Shown: positions 50,190 through 60,911 of the stretch, piece by piece | Layout: each line of letters starts with the position of its first letter | Numbering within the stretch: position 1 is the stretch's first letter | Origin: Liquidambar formosana | Taxonomy: Eukaryota > Streptophyta > Magnoliopsida > Saxifragales > Altingiaceae | Direction of reading: 5' to 3' | Assembly: GCA_039720395.1 (NCBI GenBank) | Contig: CM077833.1 | Coordinates: forward strand, 21,339,771 to 21,403,770 | Length of the DNA: 64,000 nt | The notes under the pieces: generated by a model | What the model was told of the DNA's origin: nothing | The model's database searches: none | What the model saw: only the letters and a program-made list of their open reading frames with translations | Translations under genes and position numbers: made by a program

Positions 50190-51000
50190 CTAATATAAGA
50201 GGCCCAACCTTCGCTTGAAAAGGTTTGGAGGGCTTTGGTCTGGTGGGTGCATGAATTTGCAATTTGGGCATGCAGGAGAAGACTTGCACAGCATCACCAA
50301 CATGAAGCACTGCTTGCATACTGTTGCTACCATCTCTTGTTGTTGATCCTCTTCGAACGCCAACCACGACGGACCACGTGGTGCTACGGCTGAAGAATTC
50401 TTCTTATGTAGGCTAGAATTCATACACGGATCACTCGAATTATATGAAGAGCTACCATAATCATGCTTTGTGAAATTGTCGTCATCACCCTTGTTCTTCC
50501 TAAGTGACTCACATGGTAGGTTGAGCTCAAGGTCTAAGCTCATGTGACCAGGGCTCGGCGGCTCTGGGCTTCTCCTTGGATCCCTAGATGTTCTCTTCTG
50601 AGTCCTTGTATTATAAAAGTGCACCTTCCCTGACTGCATTAATTCAAAACAACACATGTACAACACTGAAGCCTTAGTTCTTATACTATTCTCGTTAAAG
50701 CATGCTTAATTTTTTCATTTCCATTAAGATTTTTGACAAAAACTATAATTGGATTAACACTAGCATATTTAAAAGGTAAACCTGAATATCAAGGCATCGT
50801 TGCCACTCCAAAGGCAATGGAGTCTCGAGGTGGAGCTCGATATCATAGACGGATTTTGTGCTTTTGGGTGCTGCCAAGTACTTCTTCTCGAAAATCACTT
50901 CTCCTTGTGGCTCTTCGCGCTTTCTCTTCTTCGATGAATTCTCAAACTCTGGTGCTGTCTGTTTTCGACTTGGAGAGAGTGGTGTATGAAAGGAAACCAT
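50190..51000 (-). CDS. WW-domain protein, CFL1-like
   Basis: Two exons on the minus strand (51000-50782 and 50633-50190) join in phase 0 and give 220 aa. An N-terminal basic patch KKRKREEP (about residues 23-31) could be a nuclear signal. The WW-like domain spans about residues 62-95 and is split by the intron: PLPLEW with the first Trp at 66, CLDIQSGKVHFYN, then TQKRTSRDPR. The usual second Trp is absent, while the Pro is kept. The C-terminal part holds SLDLELNLP, which resembles an EAR-type repression motif, and a Cys cluster C-x2-C-x6-C-x5-C-x2-C (about residues 176-195) that may bind zinc. The architecture matches plant CFL1 (curly flag leaf 1) proteins, which affect cuticle and epidermis by binding HD-ZIP IV factors. 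That function is from family knowledge only. The start is the first ATG after the TATA box at 51090-51084. Confidence 0.85.
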
Positions 51001-51083
51001 TGCTAGCTTCAATTGGGATAAAAGGTCCCTACACTCCTATTTTTCTCTTTCTTGTGAACTAATTGTGAAAATGTTGTGGTGGG

Positions 51084-51090
51084 TTATATA
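51084..51090 (-). promoter_or_regulatory. TATA box of the WW-domain gene
   Basis: TATATAA on the minus strand, 84 bp upstream of the ATG, in the right orientation and distance. Confidence 0.55.
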
Positions 51091-53711
51091 GGCTGGAGAT
51101 TGAGCTAGAAGAAGGGCAGTGCAAACAAAGGATCTAATTGGGCAACTTTAAAGGCAGAATTAAAAGGGTCCACATCTCCATGACGTGCACCCTAAGTTGG
51201 CTCCCTCTTCAGTCAACTACAGCTGCAGCTTGCTCTCTAGGCTAAACCAATTTCTCTTTGGTCAAATACGCACCCCTATGGCTCTAACACACAAACTGGC
51301 ACACCCTGATGATGGATCTTGATGGCACCCAAGTAAGGCCTACCCAAGCCAAAATGAACCCTTGGTGCTTACGTGCAAAGTAGTGCATCATCTTTGGTGC
51401 ATATATAAAGCCATGATGATATATCCTATGAGTGAAGCCAAGCCAAAAGCCAACAGCCAACAACAGGATGCAGCATTGATAGAGTTATTACAAGGCGGTG
51501 ATGTTACGAGAGATAGGAGTCATTAATGGGGAGAGTGTGTATACAGTTGAAGAAGGTCTTGAATGCCTATCGATCATTAATAAATATATAATAACTTCAA
51601 CTTCCACAATTGGGTCACCCAAAGAACTAAAACTTTAAAAGCTCTCCAACACCCCCCTCAGCTATTAAATCAACCACATCCCATGAGCTATGAATATTGA
51701 ATTTATAACTCATAAGAACTACATCTTTAATTGCTCTCAACACCCCCCCTTCAGCTATTAAGACCACCCTGTACTCTCTATCTCTCTCTTTCTAGCGTTA
51801 GATCGCGTAAGACATACGTATACCCTTCAACTGAAATTCTCGTTCTAAAATTACCCATTTCCTCCTAAGATAAATTTACTTTTCATCTTTTTCAACAAAA
51901 TAACCTCCTTCTTACTATGTGAACTTTGAGTGAAGGAAAATGCTACTTGCACTAACTTTTTGCACTAATTTATGTGACAGAGGAGATGGCGTTAGATGAT
52001 TTTTTATCTTTCTAAAGAGTCAATAACGACACATTATTATTAGTAAATCACCATACCAACCTTCATGTGAGATTATTTAATCGTCTTTTCATTCTTTAAT
52101 TTGCTTGTTGATCGAACACTAACCCGTGATATAGGGGGTGCCATTTTAACTCACAGAGCTAAACCATAGAATCTTTTGGATGATTTTCTTTGGTTGAGAA
52201 AAAAAATCAAACATGCGCATGGAAGGAGTGGGTTCAGCTTGTGAAAGGATGTCACTTGGCGATAAATCACCAAACCGATAAAAATTGATGAGGGACCCTA
52301 AATTGACTAAACAGCTAAATGGCATAATTACAAACCCCCACTCCCCCACCCATTTTTTTTTTCTTTTCCCCTCTCTTCTTTTTAATGGGTGGATTCATAG
52401 CATAAGTACCAACCTATTTCATTGCTAGTAGTCAAAAGTGTAGGATAGTTTAAACGCCTTTCCAAAAACTGAGGGTAATTTAGTAAGGCAGCCACGAAGA
52501 TTGCAAATGGGACCGAATATATATGGGGAAAATGCATGGGAGATAGAGAAAATCCAGGATATAGGAGGCCAAGGACATTAAAGGCTGAGAGAAAGGGGCC
52601 GGTTTAAGTTACTCTACCTGCCATCATTAACTCATCTTGAATTCACTTAAATGCAGAATTCAAGGATGACCATTGAAACACACTTCACTTTCCACACACA
52701 CACACACAAAATAATAATTCAAAAAAAAAAAAAAAAGGCCTTCCTTCGTCGATCACTCTCACCACCGGTTTCTCTAATTGCTCTCAAACCACCTCTCCTT
52801 TTCTGCATTTAATTAAGCCCTCTCCCTCCCCCACCCCCCCACCCTCCCTCTCTTGTGTTTTGTGTGTGTGTGTGGGTGTGAGGGTGATGAACTTAATACT
52901 AATAAATTACTTGCAAGAATGATCCCTAATTAATTTAACTACAGTAGCACTTATTTTTGCTTAGCAAAAAAATAAAAAAATGTAGCACTTATTTCAAGTG
53001 GCTTCCCGTTCCAGCAAAACCCCAGTTAAAATGTACATGAAAACATTTTGCACCCCACCCCTCCTCAAAAAAAAAAAAAAAAAAAAAAAAAGGGGAAGAT
53101 ATGGGAAACAATGTGGGAATGAGATTGGTTTTGCAGTTGGGACCCATAATTAGATTGGTCTTTTTCATGCCCATTCAGCAGCCCAATTTGCAAACCGACT
53201 TAATACAGTAAGGGTTGTTGTCCGTTTATAATTCCCTTCTACTGTATATAACCTACTATGGTCATCCTGCTAAATTTAATACGACAGTCTGACTAGACTA
53301 AAAAAAAATCTATGATCGATATTATGTAAAAACGGGCCTTCCTTTTGGTGGAAAGAAATTAATTACACACCATGAGGAAATTTTGCCACTTGGAAGGCAA
53401 ATCAATAACCGATCTTATAGGTTTTTTTTTAATTAATTGGTCTAGGGAATGTGATTTGGAAAGTTGTTCAAGGAAAAGAGGGCTTTAACCATGCTGGTGA
53501 GGCTTGTATCGTTGGGATTGTGATGTCACTAGGCTCATATATTCGAATTAGTTTCATAATATGAGACGAATGAGGTTATGATTAGGAGACCTATTCACCA
53601 GAAAACAGTCTCCCATAATGGAAAAAGGAAGTCCCTTTCAATCAAAGTATCAAAGAATTTGTTTAACAATAAAGCAACACCTAACTAATCTTTTGACTTG
53701 AATTTTGATTA
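51091..53711. other. Upstream region of the WW gene and intergenic DNA
   Basis: It contains a 92-bp-period duplication (51624-51808), one copy of a dispersed repeat (about 51950-52080; see 55310-55530), CA and poly-A tracts near 52700-52740 and a poly-A tract near 53067-53091. No gene is recognised. Confidence 0.5.
51624..51808. repeat. Two degenerate copies, about 92-bp period
   Basis: Both units run gaactaaa/gaactaca, ctttaaaagctctccaac or the like, a run of C, then tcagctattaa. Confidence 0.6.
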
Positions 53712-54293
53712 GAGCATCTCCAACCATGTGAGCTAAATTAGGTGTGCTATTACTATTTTAGTACATGCTATAGTGCCAAATGCTATAATTTAGCACAATG
53801 TGCTCTAATGATGCCAATAAACGTAGTGTACTATTTTTTGCCACAACTTCAACTCTTTCCATAGATTTAAGGTCTCGTAAGATAGTGAATGAGGTATATC
53901 GTGAATCAAATGCAATATTGTTGGAGTGGGATGAATGAGTTAAAAAAAAGGGTATGTTTTCTTTTTTTTATTTTTTATTTTTTAATTTTTTGTATATAAG
54001 ATTTCAATATTATTTTTGAAAATATTGTATTTATTTATGGGTTGTTTGATTATTGAGAAAATTTTGGGAGAAAAATGGAGGAAATGAAGTTGTTGGTGTG
54101 TTTGGTTGTTAAGAAAGGGAGGAAATACTGACATGGCAAATATAGCAATAGTTCACTGTGCCAAATATAGTACAAAGGTAAACTATTACTATATTTAGCA
54201 CATGCATTTAGTATACCATTGGAGCATCCCAATTTGTACTAAATGCTATAATAGGGCAATAGCATACCATGTAGCTCATCCTTGAAGATTCTC
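53712..54293. mobile_element. Tourist-like (PIF/Harbinger) MITE (582 bp)
   Basis: A 3-bp TTA lies directly outside both ends (53709-53711 and 54294-54296), the target duplication of PIF/Harbinger elements. Inverted ends: GAGCATCTCCAACCATG on the left, and GAGAATCTTCAAGGATG when the right end is read inward, followed by a shared GAGCTA. The inside repeats the words tagcacatg and gctatagtg/gctataatt in both orientations. It has no coding capacity. Confidence 0.65.
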
Positions 54294-54296
54294 TTA

Positions 54297-54433
54297 GAAT
54301 GAGAAAAAGGGAAATAAAAAGCTTATAAGTATTTTTTCTTTTCTTTTTTTTTTTTTGTAAGAAAAAGAATTCATTTATAAGAATGTGGTCATGCAATTTC
54401 CCCCTTCCCCATCATATCCTTAGCGAAATTTGA

Positions 54434-54464
<31 letters not shown>

Positions 54465-56919
54465 GGTCTTGTGAACATTATAAAACAATGTATTTCTCGA
54501 ACCGGTTTCTAGCTGTTGGTTTTCTTAAATCAAATGGAGCTTAGATCCATCTTCTTTTCAATCTCATGCATCTTTTGAATAATTTTATCAGGAGTTTTAC
54601 TTGGAGAATGGGCTGCTCGATCACTGTCCATAAAGAGTTTTACCAAATATTACTCAAGGCAGCATCATATATATGAAGGGCACATGTGTAATTTAAATCT
54701 TAAAACTTCAATACGCCATATGTCTGACACCCGTGGAAGGCTTTTATGTAAAATCCCTTCACTTAAAAATTCAAGGTACAAAATGTGAGAATATGTGTTC
54801 CCCTTCTCTAATATACAGCAGTAATTAATAGAAAATTTAATCATGAAAAAAATGCGTTACATCATAAATGTAGTTTGACTGATGCTAATGGCACAGTTTG
54901 AAAGCAGGCGAGTGACCATGTAAGAGGCTAGGCTTGCATGTAACATTTACTATAGGGAACGAACTTTTGTATGTGGGTATGGAGAATGTTCATGTCAATT
55001 TGATGTCATGAGGAGAGTTTAAGGGCTGTTTGATAAACTTAAAAATTTGGCCAGCTGAGAGTAAGTCTAGTAATTTTGATTTTACACTATTTTGTAAATT
55101 CCTTTTTCTGCTATTCAGTTCAACTCTATTCTGAAAACAAGGCATAAACATAATTTTTTTCAAACCAACTGTAACTTGGTTTATTTAAGAATCAGATAAC
55201 ATTTATGGACCAGATCTAGTCTAATCCAGTCTTTGAAATTCTCAAGCAGGCCCCAAACATTTATAGAAGAACGGGATTCTTTTTTATTTATATTTTTTAT
55301 AACATTTGCTACTTGTGTACCAAATTAATCACGTGACAAATAAGATGGTATTGGATGGTTTTTTTTTTTTTTTGGATAAGTTAGTACCACATCATTAGTC
55401 ATCTAAGTTGGTGCAAAGAAATTGTAATGATGGAATCAGATGATTTGTTATTTTTTCAATGAGTTAGTATCACATTATCGATCAACCACATGAATTGATA
55501 CAGGGAGTCGATGCAAAGAAATGGTGCATAACTGTGTATATTAATACTTTATTATTATTATTATGTATATGTCAAACGTTTAGAAATGCAATAATCATAT
55601 ACAACAAAGAAATAACAGAAGAGTGGAATGATTAAGGTAACATTAGGCTAAATCCAACGTAACAAAGAATTGCGATGGGATATTTAAATTAATCATATTT
55701 ATAAGAAAGGAAAAAAAAAATTAAAAAAACACAGAATTAATTCAATATCACATAGGAGGAAAACAAGGGTGTTGACAATTTGGCAAAGCATAATTCTAGT
55801 AGCTCTGCAATATGCTTGTGGGACCAGATATATTAGATTTGTCCCTCTTAAGATCAACCATTGAATATATCATAATTATTCATCCATATTGAGCAGGCAT
55901 TTATGTTGAATGAGGGGCCCATTTAGGTGTAGAAGATCTATTAGGGGTGACCCATTTTACTTGACAACACTAACAGTACCTGGACACCTCAGTCCTCAGC
56001 AGATTCATTGCCACGCTTGACTGCTGGGTGCAGTTTTGCCAAAAGTGAGTAACAACCCAATGAAGGGGGCAATGTCAATACTCAATATGCATACCATAAT
56101 GTCACCTTTCATCAATTTTGCCAATTTTTGATAAAAACTCAACTTTCATTAACTCTCTGTTTTGTATTTTTTTTTTTTTTTTTTGGGGGTTATATTGAAG
56201 AGAATTTGACCCTATATTACCCATATCCTAATCTCATTCAGATATCACTAGACCACAATAGCTGATGATAAATCTTCAAAATTTTGACTTCAAATGCAGT
56301 GGTAAATGTTAGAATTAAAACTAAAGAGATAGACGAGGCAAGAGAAACATTGAACTCGATTTGTATGTAGCTAATTTAACAAATTTCTATTGCTCATTTG
56401 GATTAAAAATTGTAAATGCTATTATACATATTAAATATTTTTATTAGAGGTTTTCACCGATTATAAGTGGCCTATAGGAGAAATGGATGAACTTATCGGA
56501 TATTGATATATTTTAAAATAGAAAAATAATAAAAATAATAATAATAATAGTGGGTCTCAAGTATGTGCCAATAAAAGAGGCGGACATATGCAACAGGAAG
56601 CTCATTGTTAAGCATGTGAGAATGGCTTTTCCCATTTTCCTGCTTCATTATGAAAAATAAACCAAATTCCGAACCATTGTGTGGAAATTTTGCTTCTCTA
56701 TTTAAGAATTTCGGATCCATTCTTGTAATAAAATAAAATAAAAGGAATATCGGGTCCATTTCTTTCAGTGGTGCACAACTTGCCGTGTCAATAACATATT
56801 CTAGGACAGGGACCTAAGATGACAAGTCACAACCCTCACACGATGGTTGGTCAATGGTGATAGGGCAAGAGGCTGCTAGGCCCCTAGGCCTGAATCTTCA
56901 AGAGGGATGGATCTGAATG
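54297..56919. other. Intergenic AT-rich sequence
   Basis: It has a poly-A tract near 54438-54464, the dispersed repeat at 55310-55530, and a poly-T tract near 56168-56184. No exon or transposon end is clear elsewhere. Confidence 0.5.
55310..55530. repeat. Dispersed repeat related to 51950-52080, in two diverged units
   Basis: Each unit has the order gatggt/gatgga-attagatgat, a T-rich stretch, gagttagtaccacat-att, and tggtgcaaagaaatg. The sequence at 51950-52080 shows the same order (gagatggcgttagatgatt, T-rich, gagtcaataacgacacatt). Confidence 0.5.
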
Positions 56920-57329
56920 AGGGCGGTTACTGCAATCCTTCAATTTTATTCGTGTTAACTCTTTTTTTTAGTTTTATAATAAATATAAAAAATTTTTATG
57001 AAAATTGTCGCATTATTTTTTAAAAAATATTATTTTGAACAACTTTGTAAAATAATATATTTTTAAAATCTGTCGTTTAAAAACACATTTCGGTCATTTA
57101 CAATCTCTATTTTTTTTTACAGAAACAAAAATTATAAATGACCAAAAAGTTCATTTAAACGATAGATTTTGAAAAAAAATTTCTTGTACAAAGAGTATTT
57201 AGAATGATATTTTATAGTAGACAACGTGATCAGTTTTCATAAAAATCTTTTATATTTTTCATAAAACCATGAAAATAAAGAAAGGTGGGATTTACAAATA
57301 AAATTGAGGAGTTGCAATAGCTGCCCTCC
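56920..57329. mobile_element. MULE-like MITE related to 37973-39031 (410 bp)
   Basis: It is flanked by a perfect 9-bp duplication ATCTGAATG (56911-56919 and 57330-57338). Inverted ends: AGGGCGGTTACTGCAATCC on the left, and GGAGGGCAGCTATTGCAAC when the right end is read inward, both followed by TCAATTTTATT. The core GCTATTGCAAC is the same as in the longer element at 37973-39031. The middle holds inverted AT-rich sequence with tcatttaaacg and cgtttaaaaac. Confidence 0.75.
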
Positions 57330-57845
57330 ATCTGAATGTTCAATTTGGGCCCCATTCTAAAGATTTAAGCTCAATGACTCCATTCCATTAATGCTTAAAT
57401 AATACGGAATATGAATTAATTATAATATTATCTTATGAATTATGACGAACTAAAATCAATTTTATTCTTATTGAGCCAGGACCGGTCCATTAAACCCTAG
57501 CATGGGTAGAGTGGGCCAAAGCCACCTTGGTGATTCCAGCATCAACACTAGGTCTGCCAGAAAACATTTAACAACTTTTTTTTCTTTGCCGAACATCGGT
57601 AGAGTTGGCCAACTCTCACCAAAGTTTTGGACTCAAACTAATCTCATGTAATGCACAATCTACCCATAAGTTCATGCATCCGATAATAAAAAGGTAAATT
57701 AAGATTCGAACTCAAAACCACTAATACCCAAGTCATGATCTGTAGCAATCTACATGCCATCTTCTTGGGTTTAATTATCATTCAATTTTGATTAGAACTT
57801 TCTGGACAATGAACACATGGATAAAATAAATATCTATAATGAAGG
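57330..57845. other. Intergenic
   Basis: Nothing recognised. Confidence 0.5.
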
Positions 57846-58300
57846 CAAGGGCGGAGCTATGACTTTGCGTTTGAGAGGACCACTTAGAACTCATTAATAT
57901 TACCAAATCTGATCTGATAAAACCTACGTAAGCCATCAATGGTGATCATTTCTAATGATAAAAAATGACTAACACACTGTATTTGCCTATGACTCCACTT
58001 TATAAATTACACGATGAAATATAAAAGAGAGAGAAGGCATATTTGTTTGTGTGTATATATGAATATGAGGTGGCTAATATCCATCTTTTGGTCATTTGAT
58101 TAAAACTTCTATAAAGAATCCCAAAACATTTTAAAATTGTAAAATGACCCAAGTCATTTTATAGGTAACATGAATGAAAGTAATTTTTAAACTTTAAATT
58201 AGGCCCAAAACTTTTGATAATTTCAAGTTGACCCTAGAATTTTTATAATCTGCATGGGGGCAGCCCTCAGCGCCGAGTGCCCCGACTCTAGATCCGCCCA
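57846..58300. mobile_element. MULE-like MITE of the gggcgg-ended family (455 bp)
   Basis: It is flanked by a perfect 9-bp duplication TAATGAAGG (57837-57845 and 58301-58309). Inverted ends: AAGGGCGGAGCTATG on the left, and TGGGCGGATCTAGAG when the right end is read inward. It is related to 21267-21845. Confidence 0.75.
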
Positions 58301-58630
58301 TAATGAAGGTGCTTCCCAACTCTTTCCTATAGGCTTGTGCTACACCCCATAAGAGGCATTTCTGGTTGAGCAAGCTGTCATCTTTGAGTAAGAGATATGA
58401 AAGTATGGCACAATCCCAGATTTAATTCTTAGGATTTGTAAAATATAAGGATGCATGGCATCGCTCTTCACCATTCCATAGGCCAAGACCATTATTGCAA
58501 CGATGAAATTCTCATGGATCTTCCATCACATTAATCACCTGGGCAGGCCAGTGCTAGCATGTAGATGCCTAGTCCAAGTAATCAACGTGGGTCTTAATGT
58601 TGGACATTGACAACCAACCTCCGAACACTG

Positions 58631-58668
<38 letters not shown>

Positions 58669-60911
58669 GAATGGTGCATTTTCAATCCTTCAAATAGAAA
58701 GCCTAAAACGATGGTTACCCAAACTAATAATAAGGGAAGTTGAGGCGGCAAATAAATGTAAGCCCAACTCTGCCACTGCCAAACCTAACTTCAGTCGCCC
58801 TCTTTGGCCTTGCCTTAGAACCCATCACATTGATTGGCTACTATATTTTGTTCCCCCGAATTAGTTGATAGAGACATGACAAAATACCCACTTGAACGGT
58901 TTTCCATGGTTTTACCCTAAATTGATAGAATCATCCTCCTTTGGTTTTACAGTTGTGATGTGCATTCTTAAATTCTTCACCACAAATTAGAACATGTGAC
59001 AAAGGTGAGTTAGACCCATTTTTAGTAACAAGTTTTAGTTTTAAAAAATCTAATAATTTATTTAAAGTTTACCAACGATAAATGGGTCATTCTACATTTT
59101 TCATCATCAACCGTATCATTCAAAGGGTTTTTGTCCCATTTTAAAATTCGCTAAGGTACGTTACCTTTTTTTTCTTTTTTTTTTTGGGAAAATCAAATAA
59201 TATTTATAAATAAAAATAATTACATCAAGAAATAATCAATTATCTATAGTCATCCACGATCACATTCCATAACTTCTTAGAAAATGAATACTCTCAAATG
59301 TTAACTTTATTACGATACGAATAATCCAAATTAGTAGCACAATCAACGACTTTATTCGGCTGCCGATAAACATGCCCTGTAGCCACTTGCTCAAAATGGG
59401 ACAATAGGCAACGAATCTCAAACAAGGTACTAGTTACCTTATACTCCGCCTAAGATGTAATATTGCACGAGGCTGTATTTTTAGTTATAGCAAACCATTT
59501 AATTCAACCAATTAAACTCCTCATATAACCCCCAAAAGAAACTATGGAATTCACGAATGCTTAAAGATCTTGCATTTAATTGCAAAGAGTTTAAGACCTG
59601 TTTTGGTTAACACAGCGTTCAGTTTTTTCAAGACTTAATGCAACCGATTTATGTGGTCCACAGTTGCTTCTGTCGGTTCATATCCGTCCATACTCCATAG
59701 TCTATAACAAGGCAAATTTTATTTTCCTTTCAAAATTTAATCATATGTCCATTCTGTTTAGGGGTACAATTCTTTTCCTTTCATAAATCAAAAAAATAAA
59801 TAAATAATAAGAGGGGTACAATTCTAACCTAGCTACCCTGTAGACCATGGTATATACTATATACTATGAGGCTGGAAGAAGAAAAGAAAGCAGTAACCAA
59901 AAGAGAATTTTCCCATACTTTTTAACATTTTTCCATGAGGGTTTTTTTTAGTAGTTTTTCGTCTTTCTATTGTTTTCTCCTTTTTCTTTTGACTAATTAG
60001 CTATGTGGAATTTTGGCCCGACTAATATTTAGACATGATGGGGAATGAAATTTTTGATCCAAACTAATTTATTTGGAATGGAATTTGACTACATCAATTT
60101 TTTTTAATATTGTTGAATCTTGTTAATCCTTGAAAAACGAGTTGTGTCGTTTGATCCTGACCGGCTGACTAATGGTAGAATATTGGGTGTCCCAAACAAG
60201 TTGTCTTTGGCGCAGGAGGGTTAGGACTTTGGAGTGGGGGTTAGGCTACCCTGTCGTTGTGGCACAATGGCCCTTACATGGGTGGACCAGTTTTGGGCCG
60301 ATCTAAGTCTGACTGGGGCTGACCTTGTGCAGCTTCAAAACTGATTGAGCTCTAACTGGGACCAACCCTAATGAAGCACAGCTCATTTTATCCTAATTTC
60401 TGGCAAAACTGGGAAGGTTTTGAGGCACTCCAACCAGTTTGCTTTCATAAGTTCCACTTGGGTTTGCCACATCTCTTTCTCCTCTCATCCTTATCTACAC
60501 CCTCTATCTGTGTTTTATTTACCCCAAACTGTGCAATTTCCATTCACAATTTCATGGCCTGGAACTTTTTAATTGACACATGATTTGCTTCCATTAAATT
60601 GGGCTTTATTGAGTCAAATGTCATATGCATCCCTTGATTTCGAAACCAACTACAAATCTGCAATTACTAAGTTGTCCTATAATGAGGAATTCTGATCCCA
60701 TAAAAATACAAGATACAAAGTCTTAATGCGACCATCATGGAAATAAGCTCCAAAAGGGCCATGAAAATTAAAATACACAAATAATCTTCTCAATGGTAAT
60801 GCTATTATCACTAATCGTCCGTACGTATCAAATCCCCTTCAATATTGATATATGCACACATGCGCTGTTTATGCCCAGAGGACTTGGAGCATCTGAATTG
60901 CGGAATTTGGC
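58301..60911. other. Intergenic, 3' side of the sugar transporter gene
   Basis: A (TC)n tract at 58634-58668 is the main feature. A plus-strand frame at 60371-60583 resembles no family. The part near 60700-60911 is probably the transporter 3' UTR. Confidence 0.5.
58634..58668. repeat. (TC)n microsatellite
   Basis: An uninterrupted run of TC units. Confidence 0.95.

Noticed and set aside
60371..60583. 70-codon plus-strand frame downstream of the sugar transporter
   Set aside because: No family similarity. It lies in the 3' flank of the minus-strand gene.
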